From Alphaproteobacteria bacterium (GTDB taxonomy: Bacteria > Pseudomonadota > Alphaproteobacteria > Micropepsales > Micropepsaceae), in contig JAFBAL010000028.1 of the NCBI GenBank assembly GCA_019247845.1, positions 1 through 64,000 of the forward strand: DNA of 64,000 nt, written 5' to 3'. The notes beneath the pieces are model-generated. The model was not told where the DNA came from. It was given only the letters and a program-made list of their open reading frames with translations, and ran no database searches. A program made the translations under genes and the position numbers. Positions 10,115 through 19,036 of this stretch are shown piece after piece. Position 1 is the stretch's first letter. Every line of letters starts with the position of its first letter.

Positions 10115-11581
10115 ATGCGCGTGTTTGCCGCCGGACTGATCACCGAGACCAACACCTTCGCGCCGTGGCCGACGGGCCTCGCCGGCTTCTCCGAGGAAGG
10201 CCCGTTCCACGGCGACGCCTCGACGCGCGGCAAGGATTCCATGACCGGCATGCTCGCCGCGCTATGGCACGATCTCAGTCGCGACGCCGGGTTCGCGTTC
10301 GTCGAGAGCCTGTTCGCCTCCGCGCAGCCTTCGGGCCCCGCGGTGCAGGGCGTCTATGAAGCCTTCCGCGACGAGATCCTGGCCGATCTCGAGACCAAAG
10401 GCCCGTTCGACGTGGTGCTGCTGTTCCTGCACGGCGCCATGGTCTCGCAGGCCTGCGACGATTGCGAGGGCGACATCCTGGCGCGTATCCGCGAGATCGT
10501 CGGACCGAAGGCGGCCATCGGCGCCGAGCTCGACCCGCATTGCCATCTGACGCCGTTGATGATCGAGAAGGCGACCGCGATCGTGCTGATGAAGGAATAT
10601 CCGCACACCGACTATGTCGAGCGGGGCCGCGAGCTGTTCGACATCTGCGTGGGCGCGGCGCGCGGCACGATCAAGCCGGTCAGCCGCGTCTTCGACTGCC
10701 GCATGGTGGGCTTCTATCCCACCACCACCGAGCCGATGCGCGGGCTGGTGGACCGGATGAGCGCGGCCGAAAAGCGCCCCAAAATGCTGTCCGTCAGCTT
10801 CGCGCACGGCTTTCCCTGGGGCGACACGCCGGAGACGGGATCGAAGGTGCTGGCCATTTCCGACGGCGACGCGCCGCTCGCGGAACTGACCGCCGCCGAG
10901 ATCGGGCGCGCGATCTATGCCGAGCGCAAGGCGCTGCTTCCGGGCTTTCCACGCATCGATGCCGCGCTGAAGATCGGCGCAGAGACCAACGGCTGCGCCG
11001 TGCTCGCCGACACGGCGGACAATGCCGGCGGCGGCGCGCCGAGCGACAACGTCGCGCTGCTCAAGGCGATGATCGAGGCCAAGGTCGAACGCGCGGTGTT
11101 CGGCTGCGTCTGGGATCCGGTGAGCGTGAAGGTCTGCGCCGAAGCGGGCGTCGGCGCGACCTTGCCGCTGCGCATCGGCGGCAAAAGCGGGCCTGCCTCC
11201 GGCGAGCCGCTCGACGTGATCGCGACGGTGCGCGCCTTCCGCGAAGCGCACGATCAGATGGGACTGGGGCCGGCGCGTTCGGCGCTAGGCGATTCGGCGT
11301 GGATCGAGGTCGCGGGCATCGATGTCGTTCTGAACTCGGCCCGCAGCCAGGTCTTCGCGCCCGACGCCTTCACCGGGCTGGGCATCGAGCTCGCGGACAA
11401 GCGCATCATCGCGCTGAAATCGAGCTGGCACTTCCAGGCGCAGTTCTCGAAGATCGCCGACCGCATCGTGGCCGTCGCCACGCCCGGCGCGATCCAGATG
11501 GATTTCGCCGGCATCGACTACAAGAAGAAGCGCGATATGGATTTCTTCCCCCGCGTGGCCGATCCGCTGGAGTTGGACTGA
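10115..11581 (+). CDS. M81 family metallopeptidase (MlrC-like)
   Basis: This 488-residue protein has microcystinase C (MlrC) length. The family begins with a short strand and the E-T-N-T-F motif, here residues 11-15 (L-I-T-E-T-N-T-F-A-P). A likely zinc site is D140-x-H142 in A-E-L-D-P-H-C-H plus H164 in E-Y-P-H-T-D-Y; this spacing agrees with my recollection of MlrC. MlrC cleaves linear tetrapeptides and Adda-type products late in microcystin breakdown; other M81 members act on unknown peptides. The ATG at 10115 was chosen because the family motif starts immediately after it; upstream in-frame codons lie in the divergent promoter. There is no signal peptide, so it acts in the cytoplasm after import. 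Confidence 0.9.
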   Translation: MRVFAAGLITETNTFAPWPTGLAGFSEEGPFHGDASTRGKDSMTGMLAALWHDLSRDAGFAFVESLFASAQPSGPAVQGVYEAFRDEILADLETKGPFDVVLLFLHGAMVSQACDDCEGDILARIREIVGPKAAIGAELDPHCHLTPLMIEKATAIVLMKEYPHTDYVERGRELFDICVGAARGTIKPVSRVFDCRMVGFYPTTTEPMRGLVDRMSAAEKRPKMLSVSFAHGFPWGDTPETGSKVLAISDGDAPLAELTAAEIGRAIYAERKALLPGFPRIDAALKIGAETNGCAVLADTADNAGGGAPSDNVALLKAMIEAKVERAVFGCVWDPVSVKVCAEAGVGATLPLRIGGKSGPASGEPLDVIATVRAFREAHDQMGLGPARSALGDSAWIEVAGIDVVLNSARSQVFAPDAFTGLGIELADKRIIALKSSWHFQAQFSKIADRIVAVATPGAIQMDFAGIDYKKKRDMDFFPRVADPLELD

Positions 11582-11585
11582 GGTC

Positions 11586-11671
11586 GCCGTTCCCGGCGCG
11601 ATGTCCGATCCGTTTGGGTTGACCGAAGCCGCCGCTCCCGGCGTGGTGTCCGCCCCCGTGGGCCGACCGAC
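11586..11671. repeat. Imperfect tandem repeat, period 45, between convergent genes
   Basis: Two diverged copies of a roughly 41-base unit (11586-11626 and 11631-11671) fill the gap between the peptidase stop and the regulator stop. Each begins GCCG(T/C)TCCCGGCG and ends near GACCGA. It may be an old tandem duplication at the 3' end of the convergent genes; each copy can form a short GCCG/CGGC stem. Confidence 0.5.
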
Positions 11672-12349
11672 CTATTTCTTCCGGCGCGGTTGCTTGCCCT
11701 TGCCCTCGCGGCTCACGGCTTCGATGAGCTGCGATTCGGGGCCGGAGCAGATCGACAGCACGCGGCAGGGCCCGCTTTCCCCCGCCAGATAGGCATGGCC
11801 CATGCCGCTGTCGAAATAGATCGAATCGCCCTTGCGAAGGGTGAGCGGCGCGTAGAGCTCGGAATGGAAGACCACCGTGCCTTCGAGGACAAAGGCATAT
11901 TCCTCGCCGGAATGGCGGATCATCTCGCCGAACTGCTCGAGCGTACGGGCATGAAGCTCGGCGATCACCGGCACGAAGCGCTTGTTGAGGAAATCGGCCG
12001 CCGGATAGAGATGGCCGTAGTTCTCGGTCTCGATTGTCTGTCCCTGGCCCGCCGGCGTGACGCTGCGCCGGCCGCTCATCGCGCCGGAAAGTCCCACGAC
12101 CTGCGGCGCGAAGAGCTGCGAGATGTCGACTCCCAGCCCCGTCGAGATGCGCGCCAGCTTGTCGTAGGTGAGCGAGACGCGGTCGTTCTCGATCTTCGAC
12201 AGCGTCGAGATCGGAAGATCGGTGCGCTTGCTGACCTCGGCCAGGGTCCAGCCGTGCTGCATCCGGATCGCGCGCAAGGCCGCGCCGGGCCGCGCCGCGG
12301 CGTGGGTGTCCTGCGGCTTCTGCACAAGAGCAAGCTTCTTGGTCGGCAT
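11672..12349 (-). CDS. XRE-family transcriptional regulator with C-terminal cupin
   Basis: This 225-residue regulator has an N-terminal XRE helix-turn-helix at about residues 23-78 (recognition region T-L-A-E-V-S-K-R-T-D-L-P then I-S-T-L-S-K-I-E-N) and a C-terminal cupin sensor at about 115-215. Such proteins usually bind an amino acid, polyamine or similar small ligand in the cupin. The ATG at 12349 is preferred to an earlier in-frame start because a GGAG ribosome-binding site lies about 9 bases upstream of it. It is divergent from the TonB receptor and convergent with the M81 peptidase, so it is the obvious candidate regulator of the peptide locus. A 16-base palindrome in the divergent promoter is a possible operator. 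Confidence 0.9.
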   Translation of the reverse strand: MPTKKLALVQKPQDTHAAARPGAALRAIRMQHGWTLAEVSKRTDLPISTLSKIENDRVSLTYDKLARISTGLGVDISQLFAPQVVGLSGAMSGRRSVTPAGQGQTIETENYGHLYPAADFLNKRFVPVIAELHARTLEQFGEMIRHSGEEYAFVLEGTVVFHSELYAPLTLRKGDSIYFDSGMGHAYLAGESGPCRVLSICSGPESQLIEAVSREGKGKQPRRKK

Positions 12350-12479
12350 CGCCAAATTCTCCGTAAGCCCCAACCTAAGGCGCCGCGCGGCGCCTGTCGA
12401 GTTAGCCAAAGCGGAAAACAAGTTGCATAATCAGAAAATATCGATCAGATTTTACTCTGGAGCAAGTGGGGGCAGGATC
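12350..12479. promoter_or_regulatory. Divergent promoter with 16-bp perfect palindrome (candidate operator)
   Basis: This 130-base gap between the XRE-cupin regulator and the TonB receptor contains the perfect palindrome GGCGCCGCGCGGCGCC at 12379-12394, about 30 bases upstream of the regulator start. Further right it is A+T-rich with a CAGA-N6-TCTG inverted element at 12446-12459, about 20 bases before the receptor start. Either could be bound by the divergent regulator. A GGGGGCAGG sequence just before the receptor ATG is its ribosome-binding site. Confidence 0.5.
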
Positions 12480-14606
12480 ATGACCAGGAACATCTGCGGC
12501 GTATTGCTGGCGTCGGTTTCGGCGATGGCCTTGACGGCACAGCCGTCGGTGGCGGAGACGTCGGCGATCGAGACGGTGGTCGTCACCGCGAGCAAACGCG
12601 CCGAGCCCATCAAGGAAGTGCCGATGTCGGTGACGGCGCTTACCGCCGACTCGCTGACCAAGCTGCATGCCACCAGCTTCTCGGATTTCGTGACCCACGT
12701 GCCGGGGATGAGCTTCGTCGCCGACGATCCCGGACACACCACGCTGATCTTGCGCGGCATCAATGCCGGCGGCATCGGCGCCACGATCGGCACCTACCTC
12801 GACGAGACGCCGTACGGGTCGTCGAGCGCGCTCGCCAACGGCACGCTGACGACGCCCAATATCGACACCTTCGACGTCGAGCGGGTGGAGGTCCTGCGCG
12901 GCCCGCAAGGAACGCTCTACGGCGCCAGCACCTTGGGCGGCCTTCTGAAGTTCGTCACCAAAGAGCCCGATCCGTCCGGCTTCGCCATGCAGGGCGAGGT
13001 CGGCGGGGCGACCGTCAACGAGGGCGGCGACGGCTGGGAAGCCAAGGCCATGGTCAACGTGCCGCTGTCCGACACGGCGGCGGTGCGCGCGGTGGGCTAT
13101 ATCGACCGCGATCCGGGCTTCATCGACGATCCGGCGCTGGGCGAACGCGACGTCAACGACGTCCACGACCAGGGTGGGCGCGTGTCGGCGCTGTGGAAGC
13201 CGGACACCGCGCTCTCCATCCGCGCCACGGCGCTGTTGCAGGACTTGAAATCGGGCTCGGGCTTCGACCAGGACATGGTGGCCAACGGCTCGGGCGAGCT
13301 GGTGCCGCTGTTCGGACCGCTGGAGCAGGGGCGCCTTGCCGACGAATATTCGTCCGTGCGCTATCGCCTCTACAACGCGACGGTCGACTACGACATGGAT
13401 TGGGCCTCGCTGCTGTCGACGACGAGCTACGGCAGCTTCGACGACCACATCCTGACCGACGCGACCAACGTCTTCGGCCTGTTCATCAATGCGCGGCTGG
13501 GACAGAAGAAGTTCACCGAGGAGGCGCGCCTCGTCTCGCCCTCCGGCCAGCCGTTCGAATGGCTCGCGGGCATCTACTACACCAATGAAAGCGCCGGGCT
13601 GGTGCAGAACCTCGTCGCCACGCCGGAGGGCGCACCGCTGGCCTTCCTGACGCTGAACTCGCGCTATGTCGAGACCGCGGGCTTCGCCAACCTCACCTAT
13701 CATTTCTCGCCGGCCGTAGACGTGAGCGTCGGCGGGCGCTATGCGCATGACAGCCAGAACGCCTTCGAGTTCGGCCTCGCCTCCGCGGGCGGCAAGTCCG
13801 ACGAGGACGTCTTCACCTGGTCGGTGGCGCCGCGCTGGCACATCAACGACGACATCACCGCCTATGGTCGCATCGCCAAGGGCTGGCGGCCGGGCGGGCC
13901 GAACGCCCTGCCGCCGAAGACGCAAGGCGTTCCTCTGACCTATGGCCCCGACACGCTGATCAACTACGAGCTCGGCGTGAAGTCGACTCTTCTCGACGGC
14001 CGGCTGTCGCTCGATGCCGACGTCTTCCACATCGACTGGGACGACATCCAGCTGCTCATGATCGTCCAGAACTTCGGCATCAACGGCAACGGCGGCAAGG
14101 CGCAGAGCGACGGCTTCGAATGGGACATGAACTGGATCCCGGTCGACAACCTCGATATCACCTTCGGGGGCGCCTATACCGACGCGCGGCTGACCACCGA
14201 TGCCGTCGCAGTGGGCGGCCTCAAGGGCGACCGCCTGCCCTATTCGCCGATGTGGAACACCTCGCTCGACGCCGACTACACCTTCGACAAGATCGGCGAA
14301 TTCACGCCGTTCTTCGGCGCCAGCTGGCAGTTCATCGGCGCGCGGTCCTCGAGCTACGTCAACGGTGGACAGAGCAACCTTCCCGCCTACAGCACCTTCG
14401 ACCTGCGCGCGGGCGTGGACTACGGCCGTTGGTCGCTGGCGCTCTACGGCAAGAACCTGGGCGACGAGCGCGGCATCACCTCGGTCGGCGCGACCGGCTC
14501 GGTCGTCGCGGCGCAGGCGGCGGGCGCGGCACCCGGGACCACGGTGCCCACCGTCGGCATCATCCGTCCACGGACGTTCGGCGTCACCGTATCCGCCAAG
14601 CTGTAA
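12480..14606 (+). CDS. TonB-dependent outer-membrane receptor
   Basis: This 708-residue protein has a signal peptide ending near residue 28, a TonB-box-like E-T-V-V-V-T-A after it, a plug domain with L-R-G-I-N, V-E-V-L-R-G-P-Q-G-T-L-Y-G and G-G-L-L-K-F-V-T-K segments, and a long beta-barrel ending in an aromatic-poor V-S-A-K-L tail. It would import large substrates across the outer membrane using TonB energy. The start at 12480 gives the clean signal peptide and sits after a G-rich ribosome-binding site. It is the first gene of a run with two serine hydrolases 14 and 10 bases apart, beside peptide genes. The likely cargo is therefore a peptide or peptide-like natural product rather than iron, but this is inferred only from neighbours. 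Confidence 0.93.
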   Translation: MTRNICGVLLASVSAMALTAQPSVAETSAIETVVVTASKRAEPIKEVPMSVTALTADSLTKLHATSFSDFVTHVPGMSFVADDPGHTTLILRGINAGGIGATIGTYLDETPYGSSSALANGTLTTPNIDTFDVERVEVLRGPQGTLYGASTLGGLLKFVTKEPDPSGFAMQGEVGGATVNEGGDGWEAKAMVNVPLSDTAAVRAVGYIDRDPGFIDDPALGERDVNDVHDQGGRVSALWKPDTALSIRATALLQDLKSGSGFDQDMVANGSGELVPLFGPLEQGRLADEYSSVRYRLYNATVDYDMDWASLLSTTSYGSFDDHILTDATNVFGLFINARLGQKKFTEEARLVSPSGQPFEWLAGIYYTNESAGLVQNLVATPEGAPLAFLTLNSRYVETAGFANLTYHFSPAVDVSVGGRYAHDSQNAFEFGLASAGGKSDEDVFTWSVAPRWHINDDITAYGRIAKGWRPGGPNALPPKTQGVPLTYGPDTLINYELGVKSTLLDGRLSLDADVFHIDWDDIQLLMIVQNFGINGNGGKAQSDGFEWDMNWIPVDNLDITFGGAYTDARLTTDAVAVGGLKGDRLPYSPMWNTSLDADYTFDKIGEFTPFFGASWQFIGARSSSYVNGGQSNLPAYSTFDLRAGVDYGRWSLALYGKNLGDERGITSVGATGSVVAAQAAGAAPGTTVPTVGIIRPRTFGVTVSAKL

Positions 14607-14620
14607 GGAAGATCGAAACC

Positions 14621-16627
14621 ATGGCGCCGAGAAAGACCATAGCCCTTGCCATCGCCTTAGCTGCCGTCCTTCTCGGCGGCGCCGCCACGGCTCCTTCGAC
14701 CGGGCCCGCGCCTTTGCCGGTGCCGGCAACCTCGCCGGCGCCGGTCGCGGCAGCGCCCGCGCAGCCGGCCCAGACCGACGCGCATGCGCTGACGGCGGAA
14801 GACCTGCACCCGTTCCTCGACGGGCTGGTTCCCTATGCGCTGCATCGCGGCGACATGGCGGGCGCCACCATCGCGGTGGTCAAGGACGGCCGGCTCATCT
14901 TCGCCCAGGGCTACGGCTATGCCGATCTGAAGACGAAGAAGCCGGTGGTGGCCGACGAGACGCTGTTCCGCCCGGGCTCGGTGTCGAAGCTGTTCACCTG
15001 GACCGCGGTGATGCAGCTCGTCGAGCAGAAGAAGCTCGACCTCGACGCCGACGTGAACACCTATCTCGACTTCAAGATCCCGGAGAAGTTCGGCAAGCCG
15101 ATCACCTTGCGCAACATCATGACCCACAGCGCGGGCTTCGAGGAGAGCGTCACCGACACCTTCGTCGAGAAGCCCGAGCAGCAGTACCCGCTGCACGATT
15201 ACCTCATCAAGCGCATGCCCGCGCGCATCTTCCCGCCGGGCAAGGTCGTCGCCTATTCGAACTTCGCCACCACCATCGCGGGCTATATCGTGCAGCGCGT
15301 GTCCGGCGAGAAGTTCGAGGACTATGTCGCGAACCACATCTTCAAGCCGCTGGGCATGGATCATTCGAGCTTCGCCCAGCCACTGCCGCCGACGCTCCAG
15401 AAGGGCATGGCGGTCGGCTACAAGCAGGCGTCCGACCCGACGCCGGTGCCGTACGAGGTCGTCCAGGCCTCGCCCGCCGGCGCGCTGGCCGCGACATCGA
15501 CCGACATGGCGAAGTTCATGATCGCCCATCTCCAAGACGGCGCGGGCCTCATCAAGCCCGAGACCGCGAAGCAGATGCACAGCCGCAACTTCACCTTCGC
15601 GCCGGGCCTGCTCAACGGCTTCGATCTCGGCTTCTATCAGGAGAACCGCAACGGCCACCGGATCATCGGCCATGCCGGCGACACGGTCGCGTTCCACAGC
15701 GACCTGCACCTGATCCTCGACGCCGACACCGGCATCTTCATGTCGTTCAACAGCCTGGGCAAGGACGGCGAGGCGCAGGAAGTGCGCTGGGCCCTGTTCC
15801 GCGCCTTCCTCGACCGCTATTTCCCCTATTCGCCGCCGGATGAGAAGACGGTCGCCGATCCGTCGAAGGACAACGCCAAGGTCGTGGGCTGGTACGGCGC
15901 CAGCCGCCGCAAGGATTCCGCGCTCAAGCTGCTTTTCGCGCTCGGCCAGACGGAAGTCGCCGCCCAGCCCGACGGCACGATCACCGTCAGCGCCTTCAAG
16001 GACTTCAGCGGCGCGGTGAAGAAGTGGCGCAACGTCGGGCCGCTGCTCTATCGCGAGGTCGGCGGCCAGACGCATCTGCAGTTCGTCGAGACCAAGGACG
16101 GCGACATCGACTTCTTCCAGAGCGACGACTTCCTGCCCGTCGAGGAGCTGCAGCGCGTGCACGGCCTCGAGCAGCTCAGCCTGCTGAAGCTTTTGGGCTT
16201 GGGCACCATAGCGGTCTGCGCGCTGGCGCTGGTGGTGTGGTTCGGCGGCTGGATCGTGCGGCGCCGCTTCCGCCGCCCGCTCGAGATGACCGGGAGCCAG
16301 GCGCGGCTGCGGCTCGGGGCGCGGCTGGGCGCGCTTCTCTATCTGCTGGTGATCCTCGGCTGGGTCGGGCTGATCACCGCCGTCTCCGCCAACGAGTTCC
16401 TGCTGTTCAACGGCGGCCTTAACACCTGGATGACGCTGCTCTATGTTTTGGGCGCGCTCGCGGTGCTGGGCGGCCTGGCGATGGCGGCGAACGGCGCGCT
16501 CAGGCTCGTGAACGGTCCGGGAGGCTGGCTGGCGCGCGCGGGCGACCTGGTGCTCGGTCTCGCCGGTCTCTACGGCATCTGGGCGATCCTCGACTTCGGG
16601 CTCGCGAACTTCCAGCTCAACATCTGA
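14621..16627 (+). CDS. Serine hydrolase, class C beta-lactamase fold, with C-terminal membrane domain (MlrB-like)
   Basis: This 668-residue protein has a signal peptide followed by an Ala/Pro-rich linker. The beta-lactamase/PBP-type domain (about 60-400) has the nucleophile motif S120-V-S-K123, Y212-S-N214 and a third H-A-G motif. After a beta-rich stretch, the C-terminus (about 520-668) carries four hydrophobic helices with an R-R-R-F-R-R charged loop, so the catalytic domain is probably held on the periplasmic face of the inner membrane. Family members are esterases, D-aminopeptidases or peptidases such as MlrB, which opens linearised microcystin. The gene lies 14 bases after the TonB receptor. 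Substrate is unknown; a D-residue-containing peptide fits the context. Confidence 0.88.
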   Translation: MAPRKTIALAIALAAVLLGGAATAPSTGPAPLPVPATSPAPVAAAPAQPAQTDAHALTAEDLHPFLDGLVPYALHRGDMAGATIAVVKDGRLIFAQGYGYADLKTKKPVVADETLFRPGSVSKLFTWTAVMQLVEQKKLDLDADVNTYLDFKIPEKFGKPITLRNIMTHSAGFEESVTDTFVEKPEQQYPLHDYLIKRMPARIFPPGKVVAYSNFATTIAGYIVQRVSGEKFEDYVANHIFKPLGMDHSSFAQPLPPTLQKGMAVGYKQASDPTPVPYEVVQASPAGALAATSTDMAKFMIAHLQDGAGLIKPETAKQMHSRNFTFAPGLLNGFDLGFYQENRNGHRIIGHAGDTVAFHSDLHLILDADTGIFMSFNSLGKDGEAQEVRWALFRAFLDRYFPYSPPDEKTVADPSKDNAKVVGWYGASRRKDSALKLLFALGQTEVAAQPDGTITVSAFKDFSGAVKKWRNVGPLLYREVGGQTHLQFVETKDGDIDFFQSDDFLPVEELQRVHGLEQLSLLKLLGLGTIAVCALALVVWFGGWIVRRRFRRPLEMTGSQARLRLGARLGALLYLLVILGWVGLITAVSANEFLLFNGGLNTWMTLLYVLGALAVLGGLAMAANGALRLVNGPGGWLARAGDLVLGLAGLYGIWAILDFGLANFQLNI

Positions 16628-16637
16628 AGGGCGAGAC

Positions 16638-18206
16638 ATGAGGCAGTTCCGGCGCGCGGCGCTTGCGCTTCTCTTAGCGGGCGCCCCGGCTGTGGTCGCG
16701 CCGGCCTTGGCCGCGCCGCCCGCCGATCTCGACGCTTTCGTCGCGCAGTCGATGAAGCTCTTCGGGCCGCCCGGCATGACGGTCGCGGTGGTCGAGGACG
16801 GCAAGCCCGTGGTGACCAAGGGCTACGGCGTGCGCTCGATCGAGACCAACGCGCCCGTCGACGAGCACACCGCCTTCCCCATCGGCTCCGAGACCAAGGC
16901 CTTCACCGCCGCGGCGCTCGCGATCCTGGTCGACCAGGGCAAGCTCAAATGGAGCGACCGGGTGGTCGACAGGCTGCCCGGCTTCCAGATGTACGACCCC
17001 TACGCCACCGCGCACATGACGGTGCGCGACCTGCTCACGCATCGAAGCGGCCTGGGTCTCGGCGAAGGCGATCTTCTGATCGTGCCGTCGACGACGCGCA
17101 CGCGTGCCGACATCGTGCATGCGCTGCGCTACTTGAAGCCGGTCACCGGCTTCCGCGAACTCTTCGCCTACGACAACATCCTCTACATCGTCGCGGGCGC
17201 GCTGCTCGAACAGGTGTCGGGCGAGAGCTGGGAGCACTTCGTCCAGACCCACATCCTCACCCCCGCAGGCATGAGGGACGCCGCGACCGCATACGACATC
17301 CGTGCCGCGAACGGCATCGCGCTGCATGCGCGCACCGACGGTCCGATCCGCGGCCTCGGCCCGCAGCGCGCGCTGCTGCACGGGCTCGAAGGCGCGGCCT
17401 CCGCTCCCGCCGGCGCGATCAATGCCAGCGCGGCCGACATGGCGGCGTGGATGCAGGTGCAGCTCGCGCACGGCAAGCTGCCCTCCGGCGCGCGCCTGTT
17501 CAGCGACGAGCAATCGGCCGAGATGTGGAAGTCCATCGTCGTGGTGCGCGACGATTTCCCCGCGGCGCTGTCGCCTCTCGTCCCGGATTTCCAGAACTAT
17601 GGACTCGGCTGGTTCATCGAGAGCTATCGCGGGCATACCGTCGTGGAGCACACCGGCGCGGTGCTCGGCGCGGTTGCCGCGCTCTACCTGGTGCCCGAGA
17701 AGAACGTCGGCATCGCGGTGATGATCAATTCCGAGGACGGCGCCGCGCGCCGCGCCGTGGCCTATCACCTGCTCGACCACTATCTGGGCGTCCCGGACCA
17801 GGACTGGAACGTCAAGCTCAAGCGGATGGTCGACGGCATGGTCGCCGAAGGCGAGAAGGCGATGAAGGCCGAGCCCGAGCAGGTCGCGACCAACGACAAG
17901 ACCTCGCTGCCGCTCGCCTCCTATGCCGGCGTCTACAAGGATCCGTGGTACGGAACCGCGACGGTGTCGTCCGGCGGCGGCAAGCTCCGCATGCGCTTCG
18001 ACCTGACGCCCGGAATGGAAGGTCCGCTGACCCATGTCGCGGACGACACCTTCCGCGTCGACTGGACCGACAAGAGCATCGAAGCGGCCTATGCGAAGTT
18101 CGATCTCGCGGGTGGAAAGATTTCCCGCATCGAGATGCGCCCCGTTTCGCCGCTTGCCGATTTCAGCTTCGACTACAAGGACCTGGATTTCATTCCCGCG
18201 CCTTGA
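16638..18206 (+). CDS. Secreted serine hydrolase, class C beta-lactamase fold, with DUF3471-like C-terminal domain
   Basis: This 522-residue protein has a signal peptide cut near residue 26. The catalytic motifs are S84-E-T-K87, Y178-D-N180 and a late H-T-G, the usual set for class C-like peptidases and esterases. A C-terminal domain of about 100 residues, beginning around S-Y-A-G-V-Y-K-D-P-W-Y-G, resembles the DUF3471-type domain often fused to this fold. It is the second hydrolase after the TonB receptor and starts 10 bases behind the first. Unlike its neighbour it lacks a membrane domain, so it is probably soluble in the periplasm. The two may act in turn on the same imported substrate; the order is unknown. 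Confidence 0.9.
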   Translation: MRQFRRAALALLLAGAPAVVAPALAAPPADLDAFVAQSMKLFGPPGMTVAVVEDGKPVVTKGYGVRSIETNAPVDEHTAFPIGSETKAFTAAALAILVDQGKLKWSDRVVDRLPGFQMYDPYATAHMTVRDLLTHRSGLGLGEGDLLIVPSTTRTRADIVHALRYLKPVTGFRELFAYDNILYIVAGALLEQVSGESWEHFVQTHILTPAGMRDAATAYDIRAANGIALHARTDGPIRGLGPQRALLHGLEGAASAPAGAINASAADMAAWMQVQLAHGKLPSGARLFSDEQSAEMWKSIVVVRDDFPAALSPLVPDFQNYGLGWFIESYRGHTVVEHTGAVLGAVAALYLVPEKNVGIAVMINSEDGAARRAVAYHLLDHYLGVPDQDWNVKLKRMVDGMVAEGEKAMKAEPEQVATNDKTSLPLASYAGVYKDPWYGTATVSSGGGKLRMRFDLTPGMEGPLTHVADDTFRVDWTDKSIEAAYAKFDLAGGKISRIEMRPVSPLADFSFDYKDLDFIPAP

Positions 18207-18236
18207 CGGGCGGAGACCGTCGCAAATAATCCGGGC

Positions 18237-18956
18237 ATGAGCATTTCTCCTTCCGGACGGCCGGTTCCCGTTTTTGTCGCTTGGGCGATACACGCCTTGA
18301 CCGCGAGCGGCGCTGTGCTGGCGTTCATGGCTTTGCTCGCGGTCGAGCAACAGCAGTGGCGGCAGGCGCTGCTTTGGCTCGCGGCCGCGCTGGTCGTCGA
18401 CGGCATCGACGGTCCGCTCGCGCGCTGGGCAAGAGTGACGCGGCGCACGCCGGGGATAGACGGCGCCACCTTGGATCTCGTGGTCGACTATCTGACCTAT
18501 GTTTTCGTGCCGGCAGTGCTGATCTATCGCGCCGGGCTGCTTCCGGCGCCGGCCGCGTTGGCGCTGACCGCCCTGATCCTGCTGTCGTCGCTCTATACCT
18601 TTGCGCGGACCGACATGAAGACGGAAGACAACTTCTTCCGCGGCTTCCCGGCGGCGTGGAACGTCGTCGCCTTCTATCTCGTCCTGCTGCAACCGGGACA
18701 AATCGCGGGCGCGATCGTAGTCGTCGCGTTCTCAGGCCTGACCTTCGCGCCGATCCATTTCATCCATCCCGTCCGCGTGCGCCGTTATCAGCCCTGGCTC
18801 GGCGCGCTGACGGCGCTGTGGGGATTGGCCAGCCTCGCACTTCTGTGGCCGGGCTGGAGCGCGCCCTGGATGCGCGCCCTGCTGAGCCTGTCCCTGGCCG
18901 TCGTCGCCGCGCTGCTGGCCGCCGGCATGCTGCGCAGCCTGCAGGACGAAAACTAG
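18237..18956 (+). CDS. pcs: CDP-alcohol phosphatidyltransferase, phosphatidylcholine synthase-like
   Basis: This 239-residue polytopic protein has the CDP-alcohol phosphotransferase signature D-G-x2-A-R-x8-G-x3-D-x3-D, seen as D-G-P-L-A-R ... G-A-T-L-D-L-V-V-D near residues 60-85. The size, about eight hydrophobic segments and the following V-D-Y-L-T-Y-V-F-V-P-A match bacterial phosphatidylcholine synthase (Pcs), which joins choline to CDP-diacylglycerol in the inner membrane. Pcs is typical of alphaproteobacteria and supports that placement. It lies 30 bases after the second serine hydrolase on the same strand but is functionally separate. PgsA or PssA activity is less likely given the motif context. 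Confidence 0.85.
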   Translation: MSISPSGRPVPVFVAWAIHALTASGAVLAFMALLAVEQQQWRQALLWLAAALVVDGIDGPLARWARVTRRTPGIDGATLDLVVDYLTYVFVPAVLIYRAGLLPAPAALALTALILLSSLYTFARTDMKTEDNFFRGFPAAWNVVAFYLVLLQPGQIAGAIVVVAFSGLTFAPIHFIHPVRVRRYQPWLGALTALWGLASLALLWPGWSAPWMRALLSLSLAVVAALLAAGMLRSLQDEN

Positions 18957-19036
18957 ACGAAAATAAAACGAAATATGGTAGAGCACGGAGGAATTGTGCT
19001 ATAGCGCTGCCGACACAGCCACGGAGAGCGAACATC

